Positions 31,353 through 42,659 of a stretch of 64,000 nucleotides of DNA are shown in pieces. The notes under the pieces are model-generated. The model was not told the origin of the DNA and did no database searches. It saw only the letters and a list, made by a program, of their open reading frames with translations. The stretch is from Aricia agestis (lineage: Eukaryota; Arthropoda; Insecta; Lepidoptera; Lycaenidae). The stretch spans positions 3,231,501 to 3,295,500 of the forward strand of contig NC_056419.1 of NCBI RefSeq assembly GCF_905147365.1. The letters run 5' to 3'. Within the stretch, counting starts at the first letter, position 1; each line of letters opens with the position of its first letter. A program made the position numbers and the translations under genes.

Positions 31353-31529
31353 TCCATACTAATATTATCAATGTGAAAGTGTGTCTGTAACCACTGAACC
31401 GATTTTGCTCAAGTTTGGTATTCCGGTGGAATTAAGTCCCGGGAAAAGACATAAAATCGTTTGTATCCCGAAAAAAGTACGATTCCCGCAAACGAATTTT
31501 GGCGCAACTAAATTGCGGGCGTATCTTGT
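31353..31529 (+). mobile_element. H1 Helitron-like element, shortened
   Basis: A|TCCATACTAATATTATCAAT at the left, then AACCACTGAACCGATTTTGC, TAAGTCCCGGGAAAAGACAT and ACGAATTTTGGCGCAACTAA. The GTCT tract is contracted to GTGTGTCTGTAACC. The 3' end has decayed to GCGTATCTTG|T. Confidence 0.7.
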
Positions 31530-32799
31530 AATAGTTCAAGAGGTTTAGCAATAAATTTCACAATTAGGCCAGATGCTTAATAAATCTATAGTCCCAAGAC
31601 AGTTATGTGACGGTTTAAAATAGATATTTTGGAGACCGTTTAATATAACATTAATCATTTACACAATCAAATAAGTTAAATTTTCTTATTACAGTGCGTT
31701 CAGACGTGCGCGTTTTCTGCGCTTTTTCTGCTGTAGCGTTTGGGAAAATATTCGAACATATAAAATCTATAAAATAAAAATTAAAGAAACTTATTCATAC
31801 GTTTTTACATACACCTTGTAACTCCACGTAGGTAAATATGATATAGTACGGAAATATAATGATTCAGTAAAAATAACCTCCTCTGTGGAGGGCAGGAAAT
31901 ATTGATTAATTGATGAAACATTGATGGTTATAGATTAAATGTATGATAATAATAACATTAGAGCCAGCAATAGACATCGTCGTATTCTCACACCTCATTA
32001 CACACAGCTGGCGCGTGATTGATGGGAATCCCATCGATTGAAAAACGTGCGCGGCCATTTTGTTTTGACTTGTTGCATGCAAATGGCCACATCTGTCACT
32101 GTCATCTAGTTGGAATGTAATTTCGAAATAACATAAAATAAATGGTGAAATATAGTATCAATTCAATATTGGATAGCTACAATATTAGATAGTTTAAAAA
32201 AAAATTGTAAAGAGTTTTACAGTAAAAAAATTGATTTCCCATCTAAAATATCCTATTTCTGGGGATGTTTATGTCGTTATGGCTGACCATCTGCCTAGAA
32301 GATTGGTATTATATTTCTATAGTTAAGTACTCAATACGTTAACAAAACATGAAGTAACCTTTCTTTCTGTAAAGATTTTTTATCAAATCGTGTTGAAATA
32401 CCTTTAATTTTATCTCTTAATTAAAATTGGGATCCACTAAACCAAAATATAGAATTTTGTTGATGATTGTGGCATCATTCATACATTTTATTATCCAGGT
32501 ATGAAATAACTTCTGGTGTCGCGCGTGTAAACATAAAAGGAATAAAAGATATCAAACAGCGATTCGGAAATATTGTCCATAAATGTTTTACGAATGACGA
32601 GTGACAGTTATGTTTTACAAAAGTTATATTGGTAAGTACCATTAAAATATAATTCAGTATAGAACAGTTAAGTAGTCAGTAAGCACCATTGGACTGCTTA
32701 AATATCCAGTTACTGACAATACGAAATTATAATATTATGTCCGACCCTGAAAATACGATTGTACTACGAAATATAAACCTAGGTTCTTTCAGGCTCTTT
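31530..32799. other. Unassigned AT-rich DNA
   Basis: About 1.3 kb without a recognised gene or element. Confidence 0.5.
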
Positions 32800-33221
32800 T
32801 CAGGGTTCCGTACCCAAAGGGTAAAAACGGGACCCTATCATTTAGACTTCGATGTCTGTCCGTCTGTCTCCAGGCTGTAACTCAAGTACGGAAATAGCTA
32901 GAGAGTTGAAATTTTCTCTGATTATGTATATCTGTTGCCGCTACAACAACAAATACTAAAAATGAAATAAAATTAATATTTAAGGGTCGCTCCCATACAA
33001 CAAACGTGATTTTTTTTGGCCTTTTTTACTCTATATCATCTCAACAGGTAGGTACTTGAATTTTTCTCAAAGTCCTTATTTATATGAGTACTTTAATATT
33101 TCATAATAATATTAAAATAAAATAAAAATTAACCCCTACAAAAAACACAATTTTTGGCCTAATTTTGCTCTATAATGGTACGGAACCCTTCGTACGCGAG
33201 TCCGACTCGCACTTGGCCGAT
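32800..33221 (-). mobile_element. G-type element, short form
   Basis: It starts CAGGGTTCCGTACCCAAAGG and ends GGTACGGAACCCTTCGTACG, then CGAGTCCGACTCGCACTTGG plus CCG. This is the reverse of the left end of the G element at 22838. The interior GTAAAAACGGGACCCTATCA, TCTGTCCGTCTGTC and ATATCTGTTGCCGCTACAAC differs from the long form, so the two share only their ends. No coding sequence. Confidence 0.7.
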
Positions 33222-33979
33222 TATTTATGATAACAGCAAATACTTTATATAGCAGAAAAAATACTGATAAACAAATTTCTTCGCCATCAAAGTTGCCAGT
33301 AATAAGATCTCTTATCTGTTTTAAAGTGGTTTTAAACTTTGGAATTTTCTAAGTAATTACCAATTGTACATTTAAATAATAATATAATAATAAGAAAATT
33401 TAAGCAGAAAACACACTTTTCAGTTCTTAAGCAATTTTCAATTTAGGACCAATTTTAAGTTGGCACTTTGGTTTATAAAGCCTTAACTGAATCGTAAATT
33501 TGTCAGCTCGAAAGCCAACTTTGGTCTTTTAGTTCAATTTTCTTAAGATTTAAGTAACTATTAAATTCTTATAATAGAATCCATTAGGCGAGTAAGCTTT
33601 GAAGTGAAAGTGGTCTATTAATATTTAATTATTTATTAGGAACTTTATTTTAGTAGAATAATAATAGGATAAAAAGAATAAGTAATATAGTTATAATTAG
33701 AATAATAAAGATGGCTCTAGAAATTTATTTGCGCTGCGATAAATTTACCACGCGTGACTTTTAATTTTCCGGTAAAAAATTATTATCCTAGTATGGTCCT
33801 TTTTCGGGAAAAACACATTTTGGCATAAAAATAAGTATGCGACACTTTAAAACAATTACTACGCTTCAGCCGCTTACGGTTTAAAAGGCTTTAAGGCTTT
33901 TCACAGCGGAATTCGTAATTCATATACAAAGTGAAGTACTCTGTTGTATGCAAGAGGTACAGTCTGCAAAATGTAATCA
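33222..33979. other. Unassigned AT-rich DNA
   Basis: Nothing recognised. Confidence 0.5.
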
Positions 33980-34262
33980 AAAAATAATAATAATATCATA
34001 ATATCTATGGACGCTTCACACCAAGTCAGTCTGGCCCCGTGCTAAGTACCTAAAGGACTTGTGTTACAGGTACCATTCAACGGAAATATATTTAATACTT
34101 TTATACTATACATATATTATTAAGATTCTTATATCATACACATATTTAACACACATCCAGACCCGGGAACATTGAAAACTTTTTGTTCCGTCGGCGGGAT
34201 TCGAACCCGCGACCCCCGGCTTGAGCTACCAACGCGCTCACCACTGAGCCACAGAGGTCGTC
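33980..34262 (-). mobile_element. tS-1 tRNA-headed SINE, full length
   Basis: The minus-strand head CCTCTGTGGCTCAGTGGTGA, GCGCGTTGGTAGCTCAAGCC, GGGTTCGAATCCCGCC is the best preserved of the family. Both Pol III box positions are intact. The body has AAAAAGTTTTCAATGTTCCC and GTATTAAATATATTTCCGTT, and the 3' end GGGGCCAGACTGACTTGGTG. Confidence 0.82.
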
Positions 34263-34577
34263 AAGAGAGAAGAAAAATGGTTTCAGAGTGTGGCTGTTTA
34301 TTTTGTTTTCGCGTTTGGAAATGTTTATGACATATTGCTTTATTGAATTAATTCTGATAATTAATAAATGAATGTTTTATATTAAAAGTTTTGTGTTACA
34401 ATTTTTCTTTTTAAAAGCTTTTATTTAACTTGCTCTGTATATATGTAAGTATGTATGTTCGGGTGAAATCTTGGAACTCAATTTTGGAGTAGATATATTT
34501 AACCGATCGAGCTGAAATTTTGCACGCACGTTTAGTTTGGATGACAATACATGATATTGTATGTGACATCACTCTAA

Positions 34578-34930
34578 ATCCAATATGGCCGACCATCCAA
34601 GTTGGCGAAATAGTTATTTTCTATGCAGTTCTACAATATGGATATTAAATGAAAGGGCTTTTTGAGAGTAACTCGAAAACTAATGTAATGTCATACTACA
34701 TCCAATATGGCGGCTCATCCAAGATAAAGGTATAGTTATTTTTAATGCACTTCTGCGATATGGGTATCAAATGAAAGGGCTCATTGAGAGTAACTTGGAA
34801 ACGAATGTAATGTCATTCTACATCCAATATGGCGTCTCATTCAAGGTAGGGGGATATAGTTATTTTTAAAGCACTTCTGCAATATGGGTATCGAACAAAA
34901 AGGCTTATTGAGAGTAAATTGAAAAGTCAT
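34578..34930 (+). repeat. Tandem array of three ~122-bp units
   Basis: ATCCAATATGG begins at 34578, 34700 and 34822, a period of 122 bp. Each unit continues CATCCAAG or CATTCAAG, ATAGTTATTTT, GCACTTCTGC.ATATGGGTAT and ATTGAGAGTAACTTGG-like sequence. The third unit runs straight into the (GTCGT)20 tract. Units are not open in any common frame. Confidence 0.85.
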
Positions 34931-35030
34931 GTCGTGTCCTGTCGTGCCGTGTCGTGTCGTGTCGTGTCGTGTCGTGTCGTGTCGTGTCGTGTCGTGTCGT
35001 GTCGTGTCGTGTCGTGTCGTGTCGTGTCGT
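34931..35030 (+). repeat. (GTCGT)20 pentanucleotide microsatellite
   Basis: One hundred bp, 20 units of GTCGT, with two point differences (GTCCT and GCCGT) in the first units. The rest is perfect. It abuts the 122-bp array. Confidence 0.95.
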
Positions 35031-35178
35031 GATATTTAATTTTTTAGTCGTAAAATTAAGTATGATTTCATAACTTAAATTAAGTTAATCAGATTTTAAC
35101 AAATTCTTAAAACAAAACAAACTACAATCTAGCAGACTTAAGAAATCTAGTCAGAGATTTAACTAAAAAACAAAAAAT

Positions 35179-35581
35179 AAATTATAAGCAAAAAAGTTTT
35201 TGAAAAAAAGCTTTTATTTAAATGCTTACTTTAAAAAGAAGAAAATAAATTTCCCCTTAAAATTCTAACTATTAAGTTATAACCTCAATATATTATACAA
35301 TTTTCATTATAATAAAAGCTTGTCGCGAGACTTAACAATCTGTCAATATTTAATTTTACAACTTTGATAAAATAAAAAATATAATAACAGTTTACTTAGT
35401 TAAATTGGCACTTACTAGTTTATTATTTACAAATCACGCGACAAGCTTTTATTATCATGCAAATTGTATAATATATTGAAGTTATAACTTAATAGTTACA
35501 ATTTTAAGGGGAAATTTATTTTCATCTTTTTAAAGTATTTAAATAAAAGCTTTTTTTCAAAAAGTTTTTTGCTTATAATTT
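35179..35581. mobile_element. Large foldback element with ~150-bp arms
   Basis: The arm from AAATTATAAGCAAAAAAGTT through TTTATTTAAATGCTTACTTT, AAATTTCCCCTTAAAATTCT and TAATAAAAGCTTGTCGCG is mirrored from CGCGACAAGCTTTTATTATC to GTTTTTTGCTTATAATTT with few mismatches. About 110 bp lie between. No coding sequence and no clear flanking duplication. It could extrude as a long cruciform. Confidence 0.8.
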
Positions 35582-35979
35582 GTAATATTACTGCAACACA
35601 AATATTTTCACTGAAAAATATTATTTGAACTTGCATTTAAATAGTTTAAATAATATAATAATAGCATGCAAATAGGTACAATAGTCAATATCGCATACAA
35701 AGAGAACTAAATCCATATTAACACTACTCTGCCTTTCTTTAACATACGCTTCAATTCATAATACTTTTGAAGTATTTTGAACTGTTTTGCTTTGCATACC
35801 CTCCAGATTTACAGAACGAGAGCCTGCGCTCAGCTGATACGTATAAGCTGTACTGCATACGTTTGTATTGCACATATTATATCACGTTAAACTTCGAGTA
35901 TAATCGAAATCTTAGTAACAGTTGTGGACTTGGAGTAACTACATCTCTTCGAAACAATACTGTACACATGACGTGACAC

Positions 35980-36153
35980 CCTACCCCTCCACTAATTCCT
36001 TCCCATCCCTACCCTCCCCTATTACCCCATTCCCTCTTAAAAGGCCGGCAACGCACCTGCAGCTCTTCTGATGCTGTGAGTGTCCATGGGTGACGGAAGT
36101 TGCTTTCCGTCCCGTGACCCGTTTGCTCGTTTGCCCCCTTATTTCATAAAAAA
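35980..36153 (+). mobile_element. SX interspersed element, 5' truncated
   Basis: It begins inside the pyrimidine tract (CTACCCCTCCACTAATTCC) and keeps the complete tail and poly(A). 5' truncation with an intact 3' end is what target-primed reverse transcription produces. Confidence 0.85.
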
Positions 36154-37654
36154 TAGACATTAAACAAGCATGACTGGCTGTATGTTTATCCTTTTATATA
36201 AATAAAAAACCCAAATAGCAAATAAGATTCATATTAATAATTTCACAATAACTAGCTTATAGGCAATAAAAAAGTGAATCTTCGATTACGGTTCCTACTT
36301 CTATGTTATTTCCTCGGACTTTATATCCTATGTAAAACTTGAGCGTTTTCATCGCACGTTTAAAAGAACCTTAGAAAAAACCTCTTACCAAATACGACGT
36401 AAAAGCGGTGTTTATTTTAGACTTTAAATAGAACTGGACGCTCGCAATATACGGCGAAGTGAAGCGACAGTACAAATGTTTCGAATACCCATTACCCAGT
36501 ACAGAATGTTCATATTACAGAGTTCGTACGCCAGAAATATGTTATAACCGTGTTCGCCAGATGAGCATTTCTCCGACGGTACATACCAGTTATATTGGAT
36601 ATAGATTAATTATAATACGACTACGATGTCGATGTCTTTCGGTAAACGTTGTTCATAGGATGTCCGTTATTTATAATTTTTTTTTTCAATTCGAACCTAC
36701 AACCTCTTTCTTATGCATCGATACGCTCATTAACTAAGCTACAGAGGTCATCGATTATTTCATTACAAGACGTACAAATAAAACATATTATTATATTGAA
36801 GAGCCATTAGTAAAAGTGTTTCCTGTTGTTTTGAAGAGTGACAAGTCTTCGAAGTGTTAAACTCATATAAAACTCCATCCTATTATGTAAAGAGTTGAAA
36901 AACCTCTTAAACACACATTAAATTGTAAGCACGTAAAAACAGCTATAAAATAAAATGTGAAACGTTATCTGACCTAAATATTTTGTAAAGGGTATGAAAA
37001 TTTTAAATAACTCAGCTTCACGCGTACCTAAAAGGGCGACTAACTTCTCTCTTCACACTCACGCCCGTCTTTCATATGCCAGGCGAAAAAGAACGACGCG
37101 GATTCATCGCCAAATTAATTTTTTTCTCAATAACTCGATAAATATACAATATTTAAAAAATCTGCTAGGTCGATCTCTCAATGATAGAATTTTATACAAT
37201 GTATTAAAATAATATCTTAGTGCAATGCACGGTTACGGCAATAAATAAAATATTCGTGAAAATTAGATGTATCTTTGTGATTTTTTTCTATCAAGAAAAT
37301 TTTAAGATATCTTTTTTTGCTCAGATCGAATTCTCGGAAATATAATGTAGTATCTAACTTCAGAAAATGAAACAATTCGGGGCTTATTTTCAAGTATAAA
37401 AATGAATTATAAGATCGACACTTTAGGGTTAGTTAAGTATTGTATGTCCCTGTAAAAGTGTTCGCAAGTATTATATTAGTTTTTATAATAATTTTAGCTT
37501 CTGTAATTAAAATGAATATCAAGTTTAAATTCCCGTAGTTAACTTTAGTTACTTGACTTTTAACCTACAAGAAACCAGAAGTTTAAAGTTATTCATGTAT
37601 AATTTGTAAGTGCAGCATAATGTGTTCATTGCTTTATGGAATTTATAACGTTTT
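36154..37654. other. Mostly unassigned AT-rich DNA
   Basis: About 1.5 kb. Apart from the tRNA-like fragment at 36687-36751 nothing is recognised. Open frames of 92 (36459-36737) and 72 codons (36994-37212) have no recognisable motif or domain. Confidence 0.45.
36687..36751 (-). mobile_element. tRNA-like SINE head, diverged
   Basis: On the minus strand CCTCTGTAGCTTAGTTAATG (A-box-like) is followed about 30 nt later by GTTGTAGGTTCGAATTG (B-box-like). Layout and end match the tS-1 head (GACCTCTGTGGCTCAGTGG). The body of tS-1 is not recognisable beyond it. Confidence 0.55.
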
Positions 37655-37986
37655 ATACGTGGGAGAGCCATGCTTCGGCACGAATGAGCCGGCTCTACCG
37701 GATAAATACCACGTTCTCACAGAAAACCGGCGTGAAACAGCGCTTGCGCTGTGTTTCGCCGAGTGAGTGAGTTTACCGGAGGCCCAATCCCCTACCCTAT
37801 TCCCTTTCCCTCCCTCCCCTATTCCCTTCCCTTCCGTACCCTCCCCTATTACCCTATTCCCTCTTAAAAGGCCGGCAGCGCACATGCAGCTCTTCTGATG
37901 CTGCGAGTGTCCATGGGCGACGGAAGTTGCTTTCCATCAGGTGACCCGTTTGCTCGTTTGCCCCCTTATTTCATTAAAAAAAAAAA
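37655..37986 (+). mobile_element. SX interspersed element, full length
   Basis: Complete from ATACGTGGGAGAGCCATGCT to TTATTTCATTAAAAA. Head changes include GAATGAGCCGGCTCTACC. The rest is canonical. Confidence 0.87.
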
Positions 37987-39098
37987 TGGAAGGAACGGTT
38001 GAACTCGAACCTTCCTTCCGAATAATTTTGTTTTAAGTTTCCGGATAGCTTTAGCACTTCTCTCCACATTTTGATGTTAAAGAATTTGTTGTAATTGTTA
38101 ACTACTGCTAGTGTAGTAGGTAACTAGGGTACGTAATTTAAAACGTTTTTTCGTTTCAATTTCCCAGCGAAAGAGAGGTGGCCATAATATTATATTGAGC
38201 TACAATTAATCCTCACATACATACCCCAATAGCTTTTCGATTTACGTTCGGGGAAAAGGTTGTTACGACATAATTGTCTAAAACAATTTATACTCACATT
38301 TTGTGCCGAAAACATCAAGTGAAATTTTATGAAACGTAAAAGCTTTTCGTATGCTTGTCTTACGGTTTTTATTATAATGGCAAACTCAATTGAAGTCGCG
38401 GCTTAGCGTATTTGTCAGGTTTTTACTGGAAATTGGTGTTTGATGGAAGTATAACGTGTAAATGCGTAAAGTACTCGAGATCGAAAATAATTACGTCACG
38501 CGCTTGGTCGGCTTTGCTGGGATTTTTTCGAAGAATGGTGTGAACGATAATATTATAAAGATTAAAATTTAACAGCAAGAAAGAACCTACTTGATTGTTA
38601 ACGCATGATTCACGAAACTTTTTAGTTTTTGGTTATTACAAATGCGAGAGTAGGTGATATTTCTTCATACGCATCTCAAAATCAATTATGATGAAATTTT
38701 GTATGGATATAATATTCTCGAAAAAGGAAAATAATGCTTCCCGCGCGAACTCAAAACGAATTCGAGACTTTGCAAAACATACTTTTGAATATACTTTACT
38801 TAACTTTTACTGTGCAAGCAATTTATCTACTTGAAATAAAGCGGTAACACATACAGGAAAATTCCCCATTTTCAAATATAAGAAACTCTGATATTGATCG
38901 GCGAAAGTAGGATTTGGACATCATTGATTAAAAAACTTTTGTTTGCCACGAGTCAGAAATCAGAATCAGGTAAATTGCCTCCAATGTTGATAAGAAGTTA
39001 TGGAAATTGAAATATAAGCATTTTCCTGATGGTTTTCATTATGAACATAATACGACTTCGGGCTATGAAAGAATTCGTTCTGTTTTTTGTATCTTTTT
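37987..39098. other. Unassigned AT-rich DNA
   Basis: No gene recognised. 38640-38765 (AAATGCGAGAGTAGGTG...GCTTCCCGCGCGAACTC) is a faint Helitron-like echo, too diverged to call. Confidence 0.45.
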
Positions 39099-39306
39099 AA
39101 CCTCTGTTGCTCAGTTGGTCGTGCGGCAGCTCAAGCCGGGGGTCGCGGGTTCGGATCATGCCAACGGAACGAAAACTCCTCAATGTTCCTTGATCACGGA
39201 TGTGTATTAAATATGTGCATATAATAAAAGTATTAAATATATTATATACTTCCGTTACCCGTAACACATTAAGTCCTTCAAGTACCTTTGGGCCACACCC
39301 ACGTTA
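39099..39306 (+). mobile_element. tS-1 SINE cut by a Helitron
   Basis: The head ACCTCTGTTGCTCAGTTGGT, then AGCTCAAGCCGGGGGTCGCG, and the body GAAAACTCCTCAATGTTCC, CGGATGTGTATTAAATATGT are in plus orientation. The 3' part stops at GGGCCACACCCACGTTA, where H4 begins. The lost SINE tail does not resume after H4, so sequence was deleted. Confidence 0.75.
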
Positions 39307-39646
39307 TCTTATACATAAAATTCTCGTGTCACAATGTTAGTGACACGAGAATTTTATGTATAAAATTTGGTTAAAATCAGTAAAACGGCTTTACTGATTT
39401 TAACCAAATTTTATATGCATATTCAGTGGGTCTGAGAATCGGCTACTGGGTAGTTTTTATATTGATAAGTGCGTTTGTTGAATAAATAATAGTAAATTAT
39501 TACAACTCGAGACTGACGGCGACCATTGTTTGTGCGACGGGATAGCGATGGACGTTGCCATGGTGACATACTTATTTAGTCACTTCAATAAAATAATACG
39601 AGCGAAATACTTTATATGGCAAAGAAACGTTTGCCGGGACAGCTAG
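39307..39646 (+). mobile_element. H4 Helitron with rearranged 5' region
   Basis: It starts A|TCTTATACATAAAATTCTCG and ends GCCGGGACAGCTAG|T with the stem GGCAAA-GAAACG-TTTGCC before it. The body has CTGAGAATCGGCTACTGGG and ATGGACGTTGCCATGGTGAC. Just inside the 5' end two perfect 24-bp palindromes follow each other (39309-39363 and 39361-39413), replacing the normal CTCCTCCGAAACGG interval. Confidence 0.8.
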
Positions 39647-39654
39647 TCCAACAT

Positions 39655-39896
39655 ATAAAATTCTCGTGTCACAATGTTTGTGCGCGAACTCCTCCAAAAC
39701 GGCTCAACCGAATTCCATGAAATTTTGTATTTACATTCGTTAGGCCTGAGATTAGGTTTTTATCTATTATTTTACTACTTTTATATTGGATACTAGAAAT
39801 AATTTACATGGCAAAACAATGATTGTTGGTCTAAATAAAAATATTATTATTATTATTTTAGTACTTATTATAAAAAAATATTGTCGGATCAGCTAG
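39655..39896 (+). mobile_element. H4-like Helitron, second copy in tandem
   Basis: TATAAAATTCTCGTGTCACA at the left, CGCGAACTCCTCCAAAACGG, then AGGCCTGAGATTAGG and the end GTCGGATCAGCTAG|T. Eight bases separate it from the preceding copy, both in the same orientation. Confidence 0.75.
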
Positions 39897-41187
39897 TTAT
39901 TATTATAAAATTATTTTAGAAATTATATTCGAAATTTTATGATACGCAATAGCCAAAATAATATTTTTACAAATTTTGTTATTTTAGGTTTGTATTTCCA
40001 AGCATTGCGAAGTAGCGCATCATTTGGTAAGTTTTGATTTCGTTTCTGTGCGAACTGACTCTGTAATATAGTTTTTCCAAGTATCACAATATAAATTCAT
40101 CAAAGAGGATATTTTGATTAGTTTTGATCAAAACTATCAAGATGCTGGTAATACTAAAACTAGAGTAAGTACCAGTCTAGCCAAAACAATTGAATAAAGT
40201 ATAACGTTATATAAAATACTAAATTGAACCAAAATTATTCAGCATAGTTACTTGTTAAGGGACGGACGGATAAGTTAGACTAGTTTGCAAATAATAGACT
40301 AAGTCTGGTCCCAAGTCCCGAATGTTTGGACTTTGGAGTTAACTTGTGAAGCCTGTTGGTCTAGATATTATATTAAATCCAGTTGTTGAAGGATCGGCCC
40401 TATGTTTAACATAATATAACCATGTACACTCAGTATACAATGAGTTACTAATAGAAACGAAGGTGTGTATAATGATGAACCTACTAATCATTTTCATAAC
40501 GTTAATTTAACGTTAATTAATTAATAAACGTTAAGTAACGTTAATTAACGTTAATTAATTGTAATGACACACTCATTACAATTAATTAAAGTTATTTTTC
40601 AGACTTTTAAAAATAGATGAAATGTGAATTTATTTGTATGTTTTATTCTCAGAATCCAGGATGAACACATAATTGCTTAAACTACAACACATACGAGTAG
40701 GTAGAACATCATCATTTTTCAAGGATGATGGAAGGATCAAACCGACTGCCTTCGAAATAAGAAGAATAATGTTGAAATTAAAAATGGAACCTCTAAAACA
40801 CATGTATTATCATCATTTGTGTTTACAATTTAATAGTTTTGTAGTAAATATGTGGCGAAATAGCCGAATTTCAACTTGATTGGTTGTAGTGGCAGTGTTT
40901 TCTCTATAAACGGCACCCGGCTAGCTAGGTTATTGCCATACCTTTGGAAACCTAAAAGCTCATTTTCATTGTTCACTACACATTGTGGTCTATGTATTGT
41001 GGTATCCAGCATTGAATAGCAATTTTAAAATAGCCATTATCGCAGAGACAATATCAGAATACAAAGTATTTCAGTAAAAGGGAATCGTATAGCAGTAAAA
41101 AAGACATTTTACTGGTGACGAAATATGCTTCAGGCGATATATGCAAACGTATTCTCAACTGGCGTGAGTGTTATAATATTATATTCA
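39897..41187. other. Unassigned DNA with an AACGTTAATT repeat block
   Basis: At 40497-40592 AACGTTAATT recurs in direct and palindromic form, followed by the inverted pair AATTAATTGTAATGA and TCATTACAATTAATT. Otherwise no gene or element is recognised. A 68-codon frame at 40673-40879 has no known motif. Confidence 0.5.
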
Positions 41188-41395
41188 CTAGCTATTTGAC
41201 CGAGTTTTGCTCGGTATTCGATAAAACACAAATAAAATGACATTTTCTAAAAATGATTCCTAGCTAGATCGGTTTATCGCCTCCGAAACCCCCTATATAC
41301 AAAATTTAATGAAAATCGTTGGAGCCGATTCCGAGATTCCAATTATATACATACATAATATATTATACAAGAATTTCTCGTTTAAAGATATAAGA
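41188..41395 (-). mobile_element. H3 Helitron-like element, complete
   Basis: A|CTAGCTATTTGACCGAG, loop TTTTG, CTCGGT (41199-41215) is the reversed 3' end. GTTTAAAGATATAAGA|T is the reversed 5' end. The body carries GATCGGTTTATCGCCTCCGA and AATCGTTGGAGCCGATTCCG. Length and structure match 6095-6297. Confidence 0.8.
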
Positions 41396-41414
41396 TTTCA
41401 TGACGTGTAATGTA

Positions 41415-41535
41415 TTTTTTTTAATAAGGGGGCAAACGAGCAAACGGATCACTTGATGGAAAGTAACTATCGTCGCCCATGGACACTCGCAACATTAGAA
41501 GAGCTGCAGGTGCGTTGCCGGCCTTTTATGAGGAA
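41415..41535 (-). mobile_element. SX interspersed element, tail only
   Basis: Poly(T), AATAAGGGGGCAAACGAGCA, GAAGAGCTGCAGGTGCGTTG, CCGGCCTTTTATGAGGAAA. The pyrimidine tract and head are absent (5' truncation). Several substitutions suggest an older copy. Confidence 0.85.
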
Positions 41536-41949
41536 ATACGCTCTCTTCTTGAAGGTTTACAGGTCGTATTGGTCCGGAAATACAGCTGCTGCTAAATATA
41601 CAACCGTATTGTTACTCTGAGTCATTAGTAAAAAGCCAATTCCTTGCACGAAAGCTAATCTGTTCATTTAATTTTCACGTGCGAAATATTATGTAACCCA
41701 AATTAAATATCCCACTTTAAATCACTGCCGCAAAACTTAATTAAACTCGATAACTTAGAATGCTCGGAAATTCTGTCGTCACACTAGAAATTCAAATAAA
41801 GTGTACAGTATATTTCGCTCCCGCTGCACAAAATGTGAAAGAAAATGCATAGTTTTATGACATGTTAATATCGCGGAGTCAGCACTTTGTCTTCAACCAA
41901 GTTGCTACGTTATGTATGATGCGCAAAAATGGAAAGAAAATATTTTAAA
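41536..41949. other. Unassigned DNA
   Basis: Nothing recognised. Confidence 0.45.
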
Positions 41950-42291
41950 CAATAATAATATACACTTTTCAAGCACTTTTTCCACTTTTATTAACTAACA
42001 ATTATGTTTTACACGACCGGTTTCGATAAAATCATCATCACGTTTTATCGAAACCGGTCGTGTAAAACATAATCTATATATATATATAACTTAAAGGTGA
42101 CTGACTGACATGGTGATCTATCAACGCACAGCCCAAACCACTGGACGGATCGAGCTAAAATTTTGCATGCAGGTAAGGCAAATAGGGGATGAAAGTTTGT
42201 ATATTATAATACTTCTTAATGCGAGCAAAGCCGCGGGCAAAAGCTCGTTGTTAATAAAAGTGGAAAAAGTGCATGAAAAGTGTATATTATT
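41950..42291. mobile_element. Foldback element whose right arm carries an H5 Helitron
   Basis: The left arm AATAATAATATACACTTTTC, AAGCACTTTTTCCACTTTTA, GTTTTACACGACCGGTTTCG, ATAAAA is followed by a short TCATCATCAC loop. The right arm is TTTTATCGAAACCGGTCGTG, TAAAACATAA, then the Helitron, then TTGTTAATAAAAGTGG, AAAAAGTGCATGAAAAGTGT. Without the Helitron the arms are about 85 bp and match well. Confidence 0.85.
42073..42247 (+). mobile_element. H5 Helitron inserted exactly between A and T
   Basis: It starts TCTATATATATATATAACTT and ends GCGGGCAAAAGCTCG. The left arm of the enclosing foldback supplies the empty site: its complement reads CATAATTGTTAG, while here CATAA is followed by the element and then TTGTTA. 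The insertion therefore fell between A and T without target duplication, the Helitron hallmark. A 4-bp difference in the arm lies just downstream. Confidence 0.82.
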
Positions 42292-42378
42292 ACTGTGAAA
42301 CATGAATTTCCACCAAGAAGTTACGGTACATTCAATATCATATATATTTTAAACAAGTATCTAAATAAAAAATGATCA

Positions 42379-42555
42379 TCCATACTACTAATAAGTGTGT
42401 ATGTCAGCCTGTTACCTCTTCACGCCCAAACCGCTGAACCGATTTTGCTGAAATTTGGTATGGAGATACTTTGAGTCTCGGGAGAGTGAAAAAAAAATAA
42501 CGGTTGTCGCGCGATAAACGAATATTGGCGCAACTGAGTTGCGGGCGTCATTTAG
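42379..42555 (+). mobile_element. H1 Helitron-like element
   Basis: A|TCCATACTACTAATAAGTGT; then CTCTTCACGCCCAAACCGCT, GAACCGATTTTGCTGAAATT, CGCGCGATAAACGAATATTG. It ends TTGCGGGCGTCATTTAG|T after the stem GCAAC-TGA-GTTGC. The GTCT tract is short and part of the middle is deleted. Confidence 0.75.
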
Positions 42556-42659
42556 TGTAAATAATGCCAAGACGCTGGCTGACAATGCTAAAAAAATATT
42601 TTAAGGAATCTAAACTTGAATCTCTAATAGGAATCTTCTACAGAACTTACTTTGCAAGG

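Noticed and set aside
36459..36737. 92-codon frame on the plus strand
   Set aside because: The 3' part reads through a tRNA-like SINE head (36687-36751), and no domain is recognisable.
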